Shown here: positions 61,525 to 64,000 of the stretch, piece after piece | Layout of the letters: each line of letters begins with the position of its first letter | Position numbering within the stretch: the first letter of the stretch is position 1 | NCBI RefSeq assembly: GCF_000803645.1 | Contig: NZ_CP009122.1 | Coordinates: 3,634,501-3,698,500 of the forward strand | Source: Sphingopyxis fribergensis | Lineage (GTDB): Bacteria; Pseudomonadota; Alphaproteobacteria; Sphingomonadales; Sphingomonadaceae | DNA length: 64,000 nt | Reading direction: 5' to 3' | The notes under the pieces: generated by a model | Told to the model about the DNA's origin: nothing | The model's database searches: none | What the model saw: only the letters and a program-made list of their open reading frames with translations | Position numbers and translations under genes: made by a program

Positions 61525-62397
61525 TCAGCCGCTCTTGGCGAGCGCATATTCCTGTGTGCCGCGCGTGATCACCTCATCCTCCGGCAGGAAATCGGCGATC
61601 GGGATCGGCGGCAGCGCGGCGTTCTTCGCATAAAGCGGCGCGAAGTCGGTGTTCACCGTCGTGTCGAGCAGCTGGTCGAGGCTGTTGATCACGAAATAAT
61701 TCTGCTGGAAATCGTCGATCCGGTAATCGGTGCGCATCACGCGCGCGAGGTCGAAACCGATGCGGTTCGGGCTGTCCGAATCGAGCGCGAAAACGCTTTC
61801 GGCAAAGGAGGAGACGATGCCGGCGCCATAAATGCGCAGGCCGCCCGCTTCGCGGATCAGCCCGAATTCGACCGTGTACCAGTAGAGCCGCGCAAGCTGT
61901 TTCAGCGCGTCGAATTTTAGGCTTCTGAGCCCGCCCTCTCCATACGCAACCATATAGTCGGCGAACACCGGGTCGGCGAGCATCGGAACATGGCCGAACA
62001 CGTCGTGGAACACGTCGGGTTCCTGCAGATAATCGAGCTGCTGCGGCGTGCGGATGAAATTGCCCGCCGGAAAGCGCCGGTTCGCGAGGTGGTCGAAGAA
62101 GACTTCGTCGGGGACGAGCCCCGGCACGGCGATCACCTGCCACCCCGTCGCGGCCATCAGCCGCGCGTTGAGCTCGCGATAATCGGGGATGCCCGGCTTT
62201 TCGAGGCGCAGCACGTCGATTCCGCGCAGGAAGGCGTCGGCGGCGCGGCCGGGCAGCATCTCCGACTGGCGCGCGAACAGCCGGTCCCACATCGCATGTT
62301 CGTCGGCGGTGAAGGCGTCCCAATTTTGCGAAATCGTCCAGTCGGCCGCGGCGCCGGGCGGCGGCGTATCGTGGACGTGGGTAAACTGGCTTTCCAT
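61525..62397 (-). CDS. phhA: Phenylalanine 4-monooxygenase
   Basis: The 290-residue protein matches bacterial phenylalanine hydroxylases: PGLVPDEVFFDHLANRRFP, FHDVFGHVPMLADPVFADY with the HxxxxH iron ligands, and YWYTVEFGLI with the third ligand Glu. It converts phenylalanine to tyrosine with a tetrahydropterin cofactor. No pterin dehydratase (phhB) is adjacent. It lies 39 bases after modC on the same strand, so it could be read from the mod promoter. The pterin genes at 34-35 kb may supply its cofactor. Confidence 0.96.
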   Translation of the reverse strand: MESQFTHVHDTPPPGAAADWTISQNWDAFTADEHAMWDRLFARQSEMLPGRAADAFLRGIDVLRLEKPGIPDYRELNARLMAATGWQVIAVPGLVPDEVFFDHLANRRFPAGNFIRTPQQLDYLQEPDVFHDVFGHVPMLADPVFADYMVAYGEGGLRSLKFDALKQLARLYWYTVEFGLIREAGGLRIYGAGIVSSFAESVFALDSDSPNRIGFDLARVMRTDYRIDDFQQNYFVINSLDQLLDTTVNTDFAPLYAKNAALPPIPIADFLPEDEVITRGTQEYALAKSG

Positions 62398-62436
62398 ACG
62401 ACCGCTTCTATCATCAAAATGGTTTCAAGTGAAACT

Positions 62437-63057
62437 TTATTCGCCGATCGCTACCACCGACGTTGCGAGCCGGTCGACCTCCGCGCGGTCGTGGCTGACA
62501 TAGAGGATCGGAAGTTTGAGCTCGTCGCGAATCCGTTCGATCACCGTCATGATATCACTGCGCCGCGCCGCGTCGAGCGATGAGAGCGGTTCGTCCATCA
62601 GCAGGATTTCGGGTCCTGCAAGCAATGCGCGGCCGATCGCGACACGCTGTGCCTCGCCCCCCGAAAGGCTGTGCGGCCAGCGGCCGAGCAGATCGCCGAT
62701 GCCCAGGAAGGCGACGGCCTCGTCGACGCTCATCCAGCGGTCGGCGGGGTCGGCAAGATCGTGGCCATAGGTGAGATTCGCGCGCACGCGGCGGTGCGGA
62801 AACAACCGGCCGTCCTGAAAGACATAGCCGACGCGGCGTGCCTCGGGCGGCATGTCGACGGCGCCGTCGAACAAGGTCCGATCGCCGATGCGGATATGAC
62901 CGCGGTCGGGCCTCAGCAGCCCGGCGACCATATTGAGGATACTCGACTTGCCCGCCCCCGACGGGCCGAAAAGCGCGGTCAGCCCCGGCCCCGCGGTGAA
63001 GCGCGCGGCGATCGTCCGGTCGCCGAGCCGCTTGGCGACGTCGATATCAATCGCCAT
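62437..63057 (-). CDS. modC: Molybdate ABC transporter ATP-binding protein, short form
   Basis: The 206-residue protein has Walker A FGPSGAGKSS, the signature LSGGEAQRVAIGRAL and Walker B ILLMDEPLSSLD, followed by SHDRAEVDRL. It stops right after the ATPase domain; classical ModC proteins are about 350 residues and have C-terminal molybdate-binding TOBE domains, absent here. It powers ModB with ATP. The start overlaps modB by 11 bases. Confidence 0.9.
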   Translation of the reverse strand: MAIDIDVAKRLGDRTIAARFTAGPGLTALFGPSGAGKSSILNMVAGLLRPDRGHIRIGDRTLFDGAVDMPPEARRVGYVFQDGRLFPHRRVRANLTYGHDLADPADRWMSVDEAVAFLGIGDLLGRWPHSLSGGEAQRVAIGRALLAGPEILLMDEPLSSLDAARRSDIMTVIERIRDELKLPILYVSHDRAEVDRLATSVVAIGE

Positions 63058-63742
63058 GCCGCTGCCTCCCGCCATGGGTGCAGCGCACGAGATATTCGGA
63101 CAGGATCAACGCGCCGAGCGAAAGCGCGACCGACAATAACGCAAGGCGCGTTACCATCGCCTCGCCGCCGGGCACTTGCAGCGCCGAATAGATGGCAAGC
63201 GGCAGCGTTCGCGTCTCGCCCGGGATGTTCGAGACGAAGGTGATCGTCGCGCCGAACTCGCCGATCGAACGTGCAAAGCCGAGGACGAGCGCGGCGAGCA
63301 CGCCGGGGAGTGCGAGCGGCAGGCTGATCGTCCAGAAGCTGTGCCAAGGGGTCGCGCCGAGCGTGCGCGCCGCACCCTCGAGCCGCCGGTCGATGCCCTC
63401 GATCGACAGCCGCATCGCGCGCACCATCAGCGGCAACGCCATGATCGCGGCGGCGAGCGCGGCGCCGGTCCAGCGGAACATCAGGCTCACGCCGAACCAA
63501 CTTTCAAGCCAGCGCCCAACGGGGCCGAACGGGCCGAAGGCGATGAGCAGCAGCCAGCCGGTGACGACGGGGGGCAGCACGAGCGGCAAATGGACGAGCG
63601 CATCGAGGACGACACGGCCGGGGAAGCGGTAGCGCGCGAGCAGCCACGCGAGCGCGAAGGCGATGGGAAGCGTGGCAAGCACCGCGACGCCGCCGACCTT
63701 CAGCGACAGCCCGACGATCCCCCACTCTTCGGGTGACAGCAT
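63047..63742 (-). CDS. modB: Molybdate ABC transporter permease
   Basis: The 231-residue protein has about five membrane helices and the permease EAA-loop RTLGATPWHSFWTISLPLAL with GVLAALVLGFARSIGEFGAT typical of ModB. It forms the channel for molybdate import. The start shares one base with the modA stop, so modA, modB and modC are translated together. Confidence 0.93.
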   Translation of the reverse strand: MLSPEEWGIVGLSLKVGGVAVLATLPIAFALAWLLARYRFPGRVVLDALVHLPLVLPPVVTGWLLLIAFGPFGPVGRWLESWFGVSLMFRWTGAALAAAIMALPLMVRAMRLSIEGIDRRLEGAARTLGATPWHSFWTISLPLALPGVLAALVLGFARSIGEFGATITFVSNIPGETRTLPLAIYSALQVPGGEAMVTRLALLSVALSLGALILSEYLVRCTHGGRQRHGD

Positions 63743-64000
63743 CAGGGCGCCGAGAAGCCGTGGCGCGCGAGGATCGCGCGGCCCTGTTTCGATAGCAAGA
63801 AGGCACGGAAGGCCGTCGCATCCCGGTGCCGCGAGGCCTTGAGCTGCGCGACCGGATAACGGATCGGCGGATGGCTCGATGCCGGGAAGGTAGCGACGAC
63901 GCGCACCGCCTTCGACGCGCGCGCGTCGGTGGCATAGACGATGCCGAGCGGCGCGGCGCCGCGTTCGACGAGCGCCATCGCGGCGCGGACATTTTCGGCG
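63742..64000 (-). CDS. modA: Molybdate ABC transporter substrate-binding protein (partial)
   Basis: Only the C-terminal 85 or so residues lie in the window; the reading frame is open to the right edge ([19 protein letters not shown], continuing IVYATDA). These match the end of ModA, the periplasmic molybdate-binding protein. The stop overlaps the modB start by one base. The internal ATG at 63978 is not its start. The N-terminus and signal peptide are outside the window. Confidence 0.9.
   Translation of the reverse strand, partial: AENVRAAMALVERGAAPLGIVYATDARASKAVRVVATFPASSHPPIRYPVAQLKASRHRDATAFRAFLLSKQGRAILARHGFSAP

Noticed and set aside
1..64000. Search for tRNA, rRNA, riboswitch, phage or insertion-sequence features
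   Set aside because: By eye no tRNA cloverleaf consensus, rRNA segment, transposase or integrase was found; a covariance-model scan would be needed to exclude small RNAs.

Overview
The window reads as chromosomal DNA of a GC-rich alphaproteobacterium, most likely a sphingomonad close to Sphingopyxis. The evidence is a CtrA response regulator with a TTAA-N7-TTAA box and GANTC sites upstream, a CrtZ-type carotenoid hydroxylase, many small secreted proteins of sphingomonad type, starts with a -10 element almost touching the ATG, and many palindromic intergenic repeats. The genus is inferred from remembered gene content; no search was run. I found no rRNA, tRNA, prophage, insertion sequence or CRISPR array. 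Nearly every gap is short and many genes overlap by 1 to 14 bases, so translational coupling is probably common.

Layout. 1-3.7 kb: a secreted protein, a small membrane protein, pmbA (tldE) and a CysQ/IMPase-like phosphatase. 3.9-6.5 kb: rpsM-rpsK-rpoA-rplQ, with a GC-rich hairpin in each spacer and a terminator at the end. 6.7-9.0 kb: three small secreted proteins, two of them tandem paralogs, each followed by a hairpin terminator. 9.1-16.7 kb: gamma-glutamyltransferase, a PilZ protein, ferredoxin-NADP reductase, an M20 peptidase and an overlapping acyltransferase/DUF1295/small-protein operon. 16.7-21.4 kb: an alpha/beta hydrolase, a 2OG-Fe oxygenase, an EVE protein, a second PilZ protein, a SRAP-family protein that seems to have lost its catalytic residues, arfB and an RluA-type pseudouridine synthase. 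21.8-24.3 kb: azoR and pirin, divergent from a LysR regulator. 24.3-33.3 kb: ctrA, an acyltransferase-3 protein, parC, a GGDEF-EAL protein, and the cca-NUDIX-DUF1285 operon.

33.4-41.4 kb: a GNAT protein, folB with a pteridine-reductase-like SDR, an aldehyde dehydrogenase, a second 2OG-Fe oxygenase, an SMP-30 protein, a VIT-family transporter, DUF2855 and a HAD hydrolase. 41.5-47.8 kb: LysR, scoA, a lipoprotein acid phosphatase, scoB, a serine hydrolase, an epimerase and a GST. 47.9-52.3 kb: crtZ, leuCD, a quinone oxidoreductase, DUF167 and a small membrane protein. 52.3-55.0 kb: sdhCDA without sdhB. 55.3-58.8 kb: ald divergent from an Lrp regulator, then a soluble chemoreceptor with a globin-like N-terminus. 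58.9-64 kb: an SDR, prmA, a secreted protein, phhA, and the modABC molybdate transporter, whose modA runs off the right edge.

Themes: cyclic-di-GMP signalling (two PilZ proteins, one GGDEF-EAL protein) beside CtrA; pterin metabolism (FolB, a FolM-like SDR, PhhA); and at least five families of dispersed palindromic repeats, one of which supplies the stop codon of a LysR gene. No defence island or other obviously new multigene system is present. The observations most worth following are the inactive-looking SRAP protein, the ribosomal-operon hairpins, the ketoacid CoA-transferase operon split by a phosphatase, and the repeat families.
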